Shown: positions 8,602 through 16,449, counted from the first letter of the stretch. The stretch is DNA of 64,000 nucleotides from Alphaproteobacteria bacterium (GCA_019232625.1 JAFANP010000006.1:124001-188000), one strand, 5' to 3'. Program-made: numbers and translations. The notes: a model not told the origin generated them from the letters alone.

Positions 8602-8781
8602 TCAAGTGAGCGCCTGTCGCAGTATCCGCCTAATCGCCTCAGGCTTCGACGGCCTAGGCTCCGGCTGGCGCGCAATCCAGGCATCGAGCGCCTCCTCGAT
8701 ATCCGGATAGAGTCGCAAGCCGATGTGCGGACCTATCCCCGTCCGCGGTCTCCCGCCCTTATTTTTCTCGCCCTCGGCTAT
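8602..8781 (-). pseudogene. Ribbon-helix-helix regulator lacking a standard start codon
   Basis: The minus strand encodes 59 residues ending at a TGA at 8602-8604: a basic start (EGEKNKGGRPRTG), then HIGLRLYPDIEEALDAWIA, and a final helix PSKPEAIRRILRQAL. This is a typical ribbon-helix-helix DNA-binding protein, common in sphingomonads as a small transcription regulator. No in-frame ATG, GTG or TTG lies before the conserved part. The expected start position is ATA (8781-8779), and an in-frame TAA lies a few codons upstream. It looks like a recent loss of start codon, or the use of ATA. It marks the right edge of the accessory island. Confidence 0.6.
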
Positions 8782-8800
8782 TGTGCTGCCCCAAGGTTAG

Positions 8801-8808
8801 TGGTACCA
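8801..8808. promoter_or_regulatory. TGGTACCA palindrome, possible operator
   Basis: A perfect 8-base palindrome lies about 20 bases upstream of the damaged ribbon-helix-helix gene. Such regulators bind short palindromes and often repress themselves. The link is inferred from position. Confidence 0.3.
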
Positions 8809-8889
8809 AATACCTCCGAGCGAACCGGAGCTAGGCGGCAACCTTGCTCCGGCTCTGACCCCCTCACGCCTTTTTCGAGGAGGCGAAGG

Positions 8890-9313
8890 ATGGCTGCTGG
8901 GCAGCATAACCTTAGCCGGCGCGCGGTGCTAGGCGGCGCGGCGGGGGTTCCGCTTCTTCCGAAGGAAGGTGCCCCTCCACCGGGTTTCACCCGGTTCTCC
9001 TCCCCTGCAAAGGCAGGGGAGGACTGGGCGGCGGCCGTCGCCGCCGTGCGCGCGGCCGAAGCCCGGCTGGCGCGTGTGGAGGCGGCGTCGGCGGGGTATC
9101 GTTTCGACGAGGAGGAGGCGGTGCTTCCGGCTTACGGCGGCTTGCGATGCGGTTTCGGGGGCGGTGCGGGCGGCGATGGGAGTGGCGGCGCCGGACTGGG
9201 CGGGGTTTGGGGTCAAGCTGGGGCTGCTGCTCGCCCACGAGATCGAGCCGCTTTCGGTCGACGAAGAGGTGGTGGCGGCGCTGCGGGACGATATGCGGCG
9301 GTTGGCGGTGTAA
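8890..9313 (+). pseudogene. Frameshifted twin-arginine-leader hypothetical protein
   Basis: The reading frame from the ATG at 8890 gives a twin-arginine-like leader (SRRAVLGGAAGVPLL), then a helical segment (VRAAEARLARVEAASAG, then YRFDEEEAVLPAY). Sense is then lost near 9140. The expected continuation (AACDAVSGAVRAAM, then HEIEPLSVDEEVVAALRDD) is found one frame over and ends at 9313. The gene is thus broken by an indel of one base (or two the other way) at about 9140. A palindromic repeat (8998-9023) also sits inside the coding region, after the leader. I know similar intact proteins of unknown function from sphingomonads. Confidence 0.6.
8998..9023. repeat. Palindromic repeat inside a broken gene
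   Basis: Eleven-base arms TCCTCCCCTGC and GCAGGGGAGGA pair perfectly around the loop AAAG. The same CTCCC-GGGAG class occurs between genes near 59540, 59620 and 63520-63650, and within putA. Here it lies within the frameshifted gene at 8890-9313. Confidence 0.7.
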
Positions 9314-9427
9314 AGGCCGTCACGGGAGCGAACCCCGTGACGTTGGTCCTGTCCGCCGGGCGGTAGGCCAGCCGGCCTTGCCGACTCCGTTCGCTGCTCG
9401 CGATCGCGGCGCGATCCCTTCGCGGGC

Positions 9428-9462
9428 GGGAACCCATCGAAGTGTAGCTTCGACGGGTTCCC
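9428..9462. repeat. Long hairpin in the intergenic region
   Basis: Arms GGGAACCC-A-TCGAAG and CTTCGA-C-GGGTTCCC surround a TGTAG loop with one mismatch. It is related to the nested hairpin at 40137-40194, whose core has the same layout. The gap 9314-9546 also holds a second hairpin of CTCCCCC-GGGGGAG type near 9517-9540. No gene is seen there. Confidence 0.6.
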
Positions 9463-9546
9463 TCTCACGGGCGGCTTCGGCTTGCCCTCACCCTGGACGG
9501 CTTTGCCGTCCTGTCCCTCTCCCCCGTGGGGGAGAGGGGGAGGGGC

Positions 9547-9888
9547 TCAGCGGTGGCACACCCTCACGCGCCTGTGGTGGCGCCAGACGGTGCGGCAGTG
9601 GCGGTTGTTGCGCCAGCCGTAGTGGTGGCCGTTGTCGTGGCGGCCGCGCCAGTGGCGGCCGTCGCGGTCGTCGCGATGGTAGCGGTCGCGGTCGCGGTCG
9701 CGCATGCCGTCGCGGTCGCGGTCCCCGCGCATCTCGTGGCGGTCGCGGTCGCGGTCGCCGCGCATGTCGTGGCGGTCGCCTTGCATGTTCTGGTCGTGGC
9801 GGTCCTGGGCGGCGGCGGGGGCCGAGGCGGCGAGGCCGAGGGCGAAGGCGGCGGCGAGGGCGCCGGCGAAAGCGGTGCTGAGCTTCAT
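9547..9888 (-). CDS. Secreted basic RD/HR-rich protein
   Basis: The 113-residue product has a clear signal peptide (MKLSTAFAGALAAAFALGLA, then ASAPAAAQ). The mature part is built of Arg-Asp-His repeats (DRDRDRHEMRGDRDRDGMR-like) and ends with GWRNNRHCRTVWRHHRRVRVC. The C-terminal block with two Cys is shared with the 78-residue protein at 13446-13682. It should be periplasmic or secreted. The repeat part is strongly zwitterionic and probably disordered. No function can be assigned. A GGACC-N17-CGTT element lies upstream, close to the general stress promoter consensus. Confidence 0.7.
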   Translation of the reverse strand: MKLSTAFAGALAAAFALGLAASAPAAAQDRHDQNMQGDRHDMRGDRDRDRHEMRGDRDRDGMRDRDRDRYHRDDRDGRHWRGRHDNGHHYGWRNNRHCRTVWRHHRRVRVCHR

Positions 9889-9934
9889 AATCGTCTCCTT
9901 GGTGCCGGGTCGAGCATGGCCCTTGCGCCGGTGT

Positions 9935-9960
9935 AACGAAGCGCGGGCGGCGAAGGGTCC
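9935..9960 (-). promoter_or_regulatory. Near-consensus EcfG-type promoter
   Basis: Minus-strand GGACC (9960-9956), 17 bases, CGTT (9938-9935), with a 5' leader of about 40 bases to the ATG at 9888. One mismatch to GGAAC. The paralogue at 13446 has the same arrangement and the same CGCTTCGTTAC block, which supports function. Confidence 0.4.
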
Positions 9961-10171
9961 GTCGGAAGGGGTCGTTCCCCGCCGGCCTGCGCCTCGGCGC
10001 CGCGGCGGTCGCAGATCAGGGTCACGGGGCGGGAAGACCCGGCCGTGGCGGCAGAACGGAAAAGGAACGAAATCCGACATTGCAAGTCCTTTTCGCGCCG
10101 CTAAATCCCCCGAAGCGGATATTAAATTCCTGATCTGCGTTAGGGACGGTTCGGCGGCAGCGGAGCGGCAG

Positions 10172-11659
10172 GTGGCGGCAGAAGGCGACAAGGCGAATTT
10201 CGGCGTGGCGGGCCTCGACGACGTCACCGCGGGCGGGCTGGCGCGGGGGCGGCTGTTCCTGCTCGAGGGCAGCCCCGGCACGGGCAAGACGACGATCGCC
10301 ACCCAATTTCTCCTCGCCGGCGCGGCGCAGGGGGAGAGGTCGCTCTACATCACCCTGTCCGAGACCGAGGACGAGCTGCGCGCCGGCGCGGCGTCGCACG
10401 GCTGGGGGCTCGACGGGGTCGACATCTTCGAGCTGGTGCCGCCCGAGAGCCTGCTCGACGACGAGCAGCAGCAGAGCCTGCTCTATTCCTCCGACCTCGA
10501 GCTTGGCGAGACCACCAAGCGGATCTTCGAAGCGTTCGAGCGGGCGCGGCCGGAGCGGGTGGTGCTCGACAGCCTGTCGGAGATCAGGCTGCTCGCCCAG
10601 TCGTCGCTTCGCTACCGGCGGCAGATCCTCGCGCTCAAGCATTATTTCTCGCGCTCGAAGGCGACGGTGCTGATGCTCGACGATTTGTCGAGCGAGGCCA
10701 ACGACAAGACGATGCACAGCGTCGCCCACGGCGTCTTCCGGCTGGAGGAGCTTTCGCCCGAATATGGCGCCGAGCGGCGGCGGATGCGGGTGATCAAGTA
10801 TCGCGGCCAGCGCTATCGCGGCGGCTATCACGACTTCGTCATCGACACGGGCGGGGTGAGGGTGTTCCCGCGGCTGATCTCGGCGGAGCACCGCCAGCCC
10901 TTCGCCCGCGAGGTTCTCGAGACCGACTCGACGCAGCTCAACGCCTTGCTCGGCGGCGGCGTGGAGCGCGGCTCGAGCGTCCTCATCCTCGGCCCGGCGG
11001 GGACCGGCAAGTCGCTGTTCGCGCTCGCCTTCGTCGCGGGCGCGGCGAAGCGCGGCGAGCGCGCGGCGATGTTCGTGTTCGACGAGGAGCTCGGCCTTCT
11101 GTTCGAGCGGGCGCTGGGGCTCGGCATCGACCTCCAGGCGATGGTCGACGGCGGGCAGCTGTTCATCGAGCAGGTCGACGCGGCCGAGCTGACGCCCGGC
11201 GAGCTGTCGGAGCGGGTGCGGCGGCGGGTCGAGGAGCATGAGGTGCGCACCGTCGTCATCGACAGCCTCAACGGCTACCAGGCGGCGATGCCCGGGGAGC
11301 AGGCGCTGATCCTGCACATGCACGAATTGCTGCAATATCTGAACCGCCGCGGCGCCTCGACCTTCCTCACCGTCGCGCAGCACGGGCTGGTCGGCGACAT
11401 GAAGGCGCCGGTCGACGTCACCTACCTCGCCGACACGGTGGTGCTGCTGCGCTATTTCGAGGCGTGCGGCCGGGTGCGGCGGGCGGTCAGCGTCGTCAAG
11501 AAGCGGACGGGCGCCCACGAGGACACGATCCGCGAGTACAGGATCGGCCGCACCGGCATCACCGTCGGCGAGCCGCTGACCGCCTTCCAGGGCGTGCTGC
11601 GCGGCGTGCCGGAGCTGGTCGGCGAGAACCAGCAGCTGCTCGAGGCGCCCGAGGAGTGA
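10172..11659 (+). CDS. KaiC-like double RecA-domain ATPase
   Basis: From the GTG at 10172 the protein is 495 residues, the normal length of bacterial KaiC-like ATPases. Two RecA/KaiC domains follow each other, with Walker A motifs EGSPGTGKTT (about residue 32) and GPAGTGKS (about 273), and Walker B strands RVVLDSLSE and TVVIDSLNG. No ATG is available in frame close to the first domain; the frame stays open upstream to 9704, but that part is low complexity. No KaiA or KaiB is visible. Its stop overlaps the GTG of the following histidine kinase, which strongly suggests a joint signalling role. Outside cyanobacteria such pairs are linked to stress and light signalling, not to a proven clock. Confidence 0.85.
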   Translation: MAAEGDKANFGVAGLDDVTAGGLARGRLFLLEGSPGTGKTTIATQFLLAGAAQGERSLYITLSETEDELRAGAASHGWGLDGVDIFELVPPESLLDDEQQQSLLYSSDLELGETTKRIFEAFERARPERVVLDSLSEIRLLAQSSLRYRRQILALKHYFSRSKATVLMLDDLSSEANDKTMHSVAHGVFRLEELSPEYGAERRRMRVIKYRGQRYRGGYHDFVIDTGGVRVFPRLISAEHRQPFAREVLETDSTQLNALLGGGVERGSSVLILGPAGTGKSLFALAFVAGAAKRGERAAMFVFDEELGLLFERALGLGIDLQAMVDGGQLFIEQVDAAELTPGELSERVRRRVEEHEVRTVVIDSLNGYQAAMPGEQALILHMHELLQYLNRRGASTFLTVAQHGLVGDMKAPVDVTYLADTVVLLRYFEACGRVRRAVSVVKKRTGAHEDTIREYRIGRTGITVGEPLTAFQGVLRGVPELVGENQQLLEAPEE

Positions 11660-13326
11660 TCCCGCATCTCTCCGAGCGCGCGCTGGTGCTGGCGCCGCAG
11701 GGGCGCGACGCGGCGGTCGCCTGCGCGATGCTTCGCGAGGCGGGCCTGCGCGGCCATGTCTGCGCGAGCCTGGCGACCCTGGTCGCCGAACTCGTCGCCG
11801 GCGCCGGCTTCGCCCTCGTCACCGAGGAGGCGCTGCGCGAGGCGGACCTCGCGCCGATGGCGGAGTGGATCCGGCGGCAGCCGGAATGGTCGGACTTTCC
11901 GTTCGTCCTGCTCACCCAGCGCGGCGGGGGACTGGAGCGGAACCCGATGGCGGGCCGCTACCTGGAGGTGCTCGGCAACGTCACCTTCCTCGAGCGGCCC
12001 TTTCACCCGACCACCCTCGTCAGCCTCGCCCAGGCGGCGCTGCGCGGCCGGCGGCGGCAATATGAGGCGCGCGCCCGGCTCGAGGACCTCCACCAGCTCA
12101 CCGCGGACCTCGAGCGCCGGGTCGAGGAACGGACCGCCGAGCACGAATCGGCGATGGCCCAGCTCCACGAGGCGCAGAAGCTGGAGACGCTCGGCCAGCT
12201 GACCGGCGGCGTCGCGCACGACTTCAACAACCTGCTGACGCCGATCACCGGCGCGCTCGACATGCTGCAGCGCAAATATGCGGAGGCCGACCCACGCTCG
12301 GCGCGCCTTCTCGCCAACGCGCTGCAGGCGGCGGACCGCGCCAAGACCCTGGTCCAGCGGCTGCTGGGCTTCGCCCGCCGGCAGACGCTGGAGACGCAGC
12401 CGGTGGACGTCCCGGCGTTGCTCTCCGGCATGCGCGACCTCATCGCCAGCTCGATCGGCTCGACGATCGAGCTGCGCGTCAGGCACGACCGCGACCTGCC
12501 CGCCGCCCTCGGCGACCCCAACCAGCTCGAGCTCGCCATCCTCAATCTGTGCGTCAACGCCCGCGACGCGATGCCCAATGGCGGGCCGCTGACGATCACC
12601 GTCGAGGAGGTGGCGATCGGGCCGGGCTCGGAGGCCAAGCTGTCGCCGGCCCTCTACGTCCGGGTCTCGGTGATCGACGCGGGCTGCGGCATGGATGCCG
12701 AGACGCTGGCCAGGGCGGTCGAGCCCTTCTACTCGACCAAGGAGACGGGGCGCGGCACCGGGCTGGGCCTCTCGATGGTGCACGGCCTCGCCGCGCAGCT
12801 CGGCGGCGGCTTCACGCTGTCGAGCGAGCCCGGCCGGGGCACCCGCGCCGATCTCTACCTGCCGATCTCCGACGACGTCGAGCCTCGCGCCGCGACCCGC
12901 GCCGCGCGGCCGGCCTCCCTCCCCGGCAGGCCGCTGTCGATCCTCCTCGTCGACGACGAGGAGATCGTGCGCGTCGGCACCGGCGAGATGATACGCGATC
13001 TCGGCCACAGCGTCGTCGAGGCGCGCGGCGGCGCCGAGGCGCTGGCCCTGCTTCGCGAAGGGATGCGCCCCGACGTGGTCATCACCGACTACAAGATGCC
13101 GCGGATGGACGGCTCGGAGCTGGCGCGGCGGATCCACGAATCCTACCCGTCGATGCCGCTTCTGCTGATCACGGGCTATACCGGCAGGACGGAGGAGCTT
13201 CCGCACCTGCCGCGTCTGGCAAAGCCGTTCGGGCAGGCGGAAATCGCCTCGGCCCTCGCGACCCTTCTGGTGGAGGACGACAAGGTGGTGAGGCTCGCCG
13301 GGGCGAAGCGCGAGCCGCGAGCCTGA
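11656..13326 (+). CDS. Hybrid histidine kinase with C-terminal receiver domain
   Basis: A 556-residue soluble protein starting at a GTG that overlaps the KaiC-like stop codon (GTGA). Residues 1-130 look like a degenerate receiver domain, with no clear phosphoacceptor Asp. A coiled coil (LTADLERRVEERTAE) follows, then the H-box GGVAHDFNNLL with His near 188. Next is a HATPase domain with the N-box NLCVNARDAM, DAGCGMD and GTGLGLSMVHG, and a C-terminal receiver with LLVDDEE and Asp in VVITDYKMP near 477. There is no transmembrane segment, so it senses inside the cell. The KaiC-like neighbour may feed it. Confidence 0.88.
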   Translation: MIPHLSERALVLAPQGRDAAVACAMLREAGLRGHVCASLATLVAELVAGAGFALVTEEALREADLAPMAEWIRRQPEWSDFPFVLLTQRGGGLERNPMAGRYLEVLGNVTFLERPFHPTTLVSLAQAALRGRRRQYEARARLEDLHQLTADLERRVEERTAEHESAMAQLHEAQKLETLGQLTGGVAHDFNNLLTPITGALDMLQRKYAEADPRSARLLANALQAADRAKTLVQRLLGFARRQTLETQPVDVPALLSGMRDLIASSIGSTIELRVRHDRDLPAALGDPNQLELAILNLCVNARDAMPNGGPLTITVEEVAIGPGSEAKLSPALYVRVSVIDAGCGMDAETLARAVEPFYSTKETGRGTGLGLSMVHGLAAQLGGGFTLSSEPGRGTRADLYLPISDDVEPRAATRAARPASLPGRPLSILLVDDEEIVRVGTGEMIRDLGHSVVEARGGAEALALLREGMRPDVVITDYKMPRMDGSELARRIHESYPSMPLLLITGYTGRTEELPHLPRLAKPFGQAEIASALATLLVEDDKVVRLAGAKREPRA

Positions 13327-13445
13327 ACCGCCACGATCCGTCCGTCGCCGCTCCCGTGCGGAGAGGACGTGCCCTCGAACCCGTCGAGCGGCTGGTCGGC
13401 GCCATCGGCCGGAGCGGATGCGCTCCGGCCGATGACGGCCGGGCT

Positions 13446-13682
13446 TCAGCGGTAGCGCCAGGTGCAGACGCGCTCGCGGTGGTGGTGGCGCCAGACGGTG
13501 CGGCAGACGCGGACGCGGCGGTGCTTGTTGCGCCATCCCATGTGGCGGCCGCGATCGCGGTGCACGACGGTCGTGGTACGGACCACGGTTCGCTCGTTGC
13601 GCTGGGCGCTTGCAGGCGCCTCGAAGCCGAACGACGTGAGCACAAGCGCCGCGGCGGCGGCGGCCATGACCGTGATCTTCAT
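13446..13682 (-). CDS. Small secreted basic protein, paralogue of 9547-9888
   Basis: A 78-residue protein with signal peptide MKITVMAAAAAALVLTSF ending near ASAQ. The mature part is rich in Arg, His and Thr and ends GWRNKHRRVRVCRTVWRHHHRERVC. That C-terminal block, with its paired Cys and Trp, matches the protein at 9547-9888, which has an added Arg-Asp repeat. The two genes sit on the minus strand on either side of the KaiC/kinase pair. A GGAGC-N16-CGTT element lies upstream at the same distance as in the paralogue. Function is unknown. Confidence 0.7.
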   Translation of the reverse strand: MKITVMAAAAAALVLTSFGFEAPASAQRNERTVVRTTTVVHRDRGRHMGWRNKHRRVRVCRTVWRHHHRERVCTWRYR

Positions 13683-13723
13683 GAGCGATACTCCTCTTAC
13701 GACAGACCCCCTGTCGCGGGCGT

Positions 13724-13748
13724 AACGAAGCGGCGGGCCAGAGGCTCC
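13724..13748 (-). promoter_or_regulatory. Near-consensus EcfG-type promoter
   Basis: Minus-strand GGAGC (13748-13744), 16 bases, CGTT (13727-13724), about 35 bases before the predicted transcript reaches the ATG at 13682. It shares CGCTTCGTTAC with the promoter of the paralogue at 9888. Confidence 0.4.
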
Positions 13749-13823
13749 GCGGGCGGGCGGCCGAATGCGACGGCGCGGGCGCCGGGCATAGGCGCGGCCG
13801 TCGCACCCCGCTATGGAGGGCCC

Positions 13824-14270
13824 ATGCCCTTCCTGCGCGCCCTCCTGCTCGTCGCCTTGCTCGTCGCGGCGCCCGTCGGCGCGCAGCCTGCGGCCGGTCC
13901 GGCGCCGGCCGCTTCGTGCGCGGAGGCGGCGGCGGAGCGCGCGACGCTCGAAGCCGAGCGGACCGCGCTCCGCCGCACCGTCACGGACCTGGCCCTCGGC
14001 GGGCACCGCAAGAAGCGCAAGGTCGGTGCCGGCGAGGTCGGCGGGGCGGTGGCCGGGACGGCGGCCAGCCTCCTCCTCCCGTTCGGGATCGGCGCCGCGG
14101 TGAGCGCCGGCGTCGGCGCGGCGGCGCGCGCCGGCCGCAAGAAGCCGGACGCGGCGCCGGCCGCCCCGCCGCCCGACGCCGCGGCCCTCATCGCGCGGCA
14201 GCAGGAGATCGACCTGCGGCTTGAGGCGCTGGCCGGCAGCGGCTGCCCCGCCCCGCCGGCGCAGCCTTAG
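13824..14270 (+). CDS. Hypothetical secreted protein with glycine-rich segment
   Basis: The 148-residue product begins with a signal peptide (MPFLRALLLVALLVAAPVGA). A helical, Glu/Arg-rich stretch with coiled-coil character follows (AAAERATLEAERTALRRTV), then a KKRKVGAGEVGG basic patch, then a glycine/alanine-rich hydrophobic segment (GTAASLLLPFGIGAAVSAG) resembling glycine-zipper proteins. The C-terminus has a second short helix and ends in a Pro-rich tail with one Cys. It probably sits in the envelope. No family is recognised with certainty. Confidence 0.6.
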   Translation: MPFLRALLLVALLVAAPVGAQPAAGPAPAASCAEAAAERATLEAERTALRRTVTDLALGGHRKKRKVGAGEVGGAVAGTAASLLLPFGIGAAVSAGVGAAARAGRKKPDAAPAAPPPDAAALIARQQEIDLRLEALAGSGCPAPPAQP

Positions 14271-14354
14271 CGTTTGATCGGCTGATTTAACCGCTCGCCC
14301 TGCTCCCGGTCGGTACAGGCCTTTCGTGCCACGCCGGGCCGCCGCGGGGACCGG

Positions 14355-15941
14355 TCAGCGCCGCTCGGCCTTCTCGACGACCGCGATCGCCAGGCTGTAG
14401 CGCCCCTCATCCGTATCGCGCGCGAGGGTGGTGCGCAGCTGCCGCGAAAGGCCGGTGACGATCCGCTCGAACCGCTCGGTCAGCGCGGGATCGCAGGTGA
14501 CGTCGCCCTTGAGCGTGTCCGTCTCGACGCTGAGGGTGGCGGTAGAGGCGCCGCTCTCGCCGCCCAGCGCGATGGCGACGGAGGCGGCCCCGCAAAGCAT
14601 CGCATATTCGACCAGCTCGGTGATCAGGAAGGCGACCGAGACGGCGACGTCCTGGGTGGCATAATAGGATTCCAGATCGAGCCTTATGGCCATCCCGGCG
14701 GCGGACTGGGGCGCCGTGCCGCGCAGATTGGCGGCCAGCTCAGAGATGAGCGGCTTGAGCGCGACGCCCCTATTCTCCTCAAGCTCCGCATAGTGGTTGC
14801 GGTGGACGACGGCGAGCGCATCCACGCGCCGCTGGATCGAGGCGTAGGCGGCGGAGACCTGCTCGTTCGGCGAGCCGCGGGCGTGGAGGTTGAGCAGCGA
14901 GGCGACGACCTGGAGGTTGTTCTTGACGCGGTGGTGCACCTCGCGGACCAGCCGCGTCTGGCGATCCACCGCCGCCTCGAGCTCGGCTTCGTGGCGGGCC
15001 ACCGTCCGCACCACCGTGTCGAAGGCGCCGCCCAGCTCGCCTATCTCGCGCGCCGGCGTCGCCAGCGGCGGGATGCCGATGTCGCGGTCGCCCGGCCGGT
15101 AGGTGGAGACGGCGCGCTGCAGCTTGGCGAGGGGACGCAGAAGGTAGCTGTTGAGGATCAGCCAGCCGATCGCCGCCGCGGCGAGCCACATCAGCACCGG
15201 CAGCAGGATCATCAGCAGGTCGACCGCGCCGATGGGCCGGGCGCCAAGGGCGAGCGAGAGGGTGAGCTGGCCGCCCGCGACCGGCTCGCTCCTCCGGACG
15301 GTGCGGACGAAGGCGCCGCCCTGATAGGCCTCGCGCAGCTTCATGACGCGGCCGGGCTGGCTGAGCGCAAGGTCGAAATTGCGGCTGGTGCCGGGGATGT
15401 AGCTGAGCACGCTGAGCGCGGACGCGGGATATTCCGCGACGCCCTGGAGCGCGCCGCCTCCGCCGTAGACGAAGAGGCGCAGCGCGCCGCCGCCGGGCAC
15501 TATCTCGGCGCGGACGCCGGGACCGCGGGCCGGCGCCACCGAGGCGAGCGGGACGAAGCCCCGGCTCTGGCAGCGGGGCAAGGGGCTTCCCGCATAGAGG
15601 GCATAGCGCGCCTCCACCGGATCCTGCTCGAGCTGCGCCAGCGTCTTCCCGCAGACGTCAGGGACGGAGGGGGCGGCGGCGATGGCCGCGCTCGCGGTGC
15701 GCAAGGTAAGGACGCTGCGCGAGAAAGCGGCGTTCAGGCGTTGCGCCTTTATCTCCAGCCGGGCGACGGTCTCGGCGCGCCGCTGGTCGTCCTTCTGCTG
15801 TGCGCTGTGGAGCGTGGCGAGGATCGCGACGAGGCCCAAGGGCAGCAGCGCCGCCGATAGGATGAGCAGCATCTTGAGGCCCGTCGACAGGCGAGCGAAC
15901 GACGCACCAATTCTGCCCTGTTCGTTGGTCGTCACGTCCAC
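14355..15941 (-). CDS. phyP: PhyP-like HisKA_2 sensor of the general stress response
   Basis: A 528-residue membrane sensor. A transmembrane segment near residues 22-42 and another near 240-265 enclose a periplasmic domain; a HAMP-like linker follows. The phosphorylation box is REVHHRVKNNLQVVASLLNL, with the His near residue 336, typical of HisKA_2 kinases. The ATP-binding domain is degenerate: the usual N-box Asn is absent (ELVEYAMLCG in place of ELVTNALKH-type) and no clear DNG or GLG motif follows. In Sphingomonas, PhyP encoded beside phyR/nepR acts as a negative regulator, probably a PhyR phosphatase. The weak ATP site fits that role. It lies 25 bases after nepR in a likely operon. Confidence 0.8.
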   Translation of the reverse strand: MDVTTNEQGRIGASFARLSTGLKMLLILSAALLPLGLVAILATLHSAQQKDDQRRAETVARLEIKAQRLNAAFSRSVLTLRTASAAIAAAPSVPDVCGKTLAQLEQDPVEARYALYAGSPLPRCQSRGFVPLASVAPARGPGVRAEIVPGGGALRLFVYGGGGALQGVAEYPASALSVLSYIPGTSRNFDLALSQPGRVMKLREAYQGGAFVRTVRRSEPVAGGQLTLSLALGARPIGAVDLLMILLPVLMWLAAAAIGWLILNSYLLRPLAKLQRAVSTYRPGDRDIGIPPLATPAREIGELGGAFDTVVRTVARHEAELEAAVDRQTRLVREVHHRVKNNLQVVASLLNLHARGSPNEQVSAAYASIQRRVDALAVVHRNHYAELEENRGVALKPLISELAANLRGTAPQSAAGMAIRLDLESYYATQDVAVSVAFLITELVEYAMLCGAASVAIALGGESGASTATLSVETDTLKGDVTCDPALTERFERIVTGLSRQLRTTLARDTDEGRYSLAIAVVEKAERR

Positions 15942-15966
15942 TCGATCGCCGCGGGAGCGGCCGCCC

Positions 15967-16164
15967 TTAGCCGAGCTTGCCGAGCAGATCGAGCATTTCG
16001 GGTGGAATTTCTTCCCTCACCGCCTGCTCGTAGGCGGCCCGCAACGCATGGCCCACCTCCGGACTCGCCCCGCGCTTGCGCTTCGTCCGCGGCGCGTCGT
16101 GCATGTCGGTTTGGGGCGTTTGCTCGTTCTTGCGCCGGCGATCCCTATCGTCTTCGAAGGTCAA
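15967..16164 (-). CDS. nepR: Anti-sigma factor NepR
   Basis: The C-terminal part carries the NepR signature GHALRAAYEQAVREEIPPEM followed by LDLLGKL, the two helices that clamp EcfG and are released when phosphorylated PhyR mimics sigma. The start is uncertain. A TTG at 16164 with GAGGGG eight bases upstream gives 65 residues, the usual NepR length; the first in-frame ATG (16104) gives only 45 and has no visible ribosome-binding site. A GGAAC-N17-GTT promoter lies upstream. phyP follows on the same strand after 25 bases, and phyR is divergent. Confidence 0.9.
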   Translation of the reverse strand: MTFEDDRDRRRKNEQTPQTDMHDAPRTKRKRGASPEVGHALRAAYEQAVREEIPPEMLDLLGKLG

Positions 16165-16292
16165 AATAACATTCCCCTCGCGGCCGGCGCCGCGCCCGCT
16201 CGTTCCGTCGGAGCCCACGCTCGACTCCACACCATGGAACGACGATGCGCGAACCCACCCCGCGGCCAATAATGGCGCGCAGTCCGCCTTGA

Positions 16293-16317
16293 AACAAAAA
16301 AGTCGTACGATGGTTCC
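16293..16317 (-). promoter_or_regulatory. EcfG-dependent promoter of nepR-phyP
   Basis: Minus-strand GGAAC (16317-16313), a 17-base spacer and GTT (16295-16293). This matches the stress sigma consensus, and feedback control of nepR by EcfG is known in alphaproteobacteria. The intergenic region 16165-16449 holds no other feature I can support; the phyR promoter is not obvious. Confidence 0.65.
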
Positions 16318-16449
16318 ACCGCTTCGAAAGGGAGCGGGCAGGGCCGTTTTCCTGTGCGTGCGCGATGCGAAGGCGGGTCCGGAGGCGGACTTGCAAAGCG
16401 TTCGGCACGCTCACAATAGACCCGTATTCGGACAGGAGTCGCAACGAAC

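Noticed and set aside
10172-11659. Circadian clock operon
   Set aside because: No kaiA or kaiB; KaiC-like ATPases next to kinases are widespread in non-clock bacteria.
11452-13806. 784-codon minus-strand frame over the kinase gene
   Set aside because: Low-complexity Arg/Ala/Gly sequence opposite a well-supported histidine kinase.
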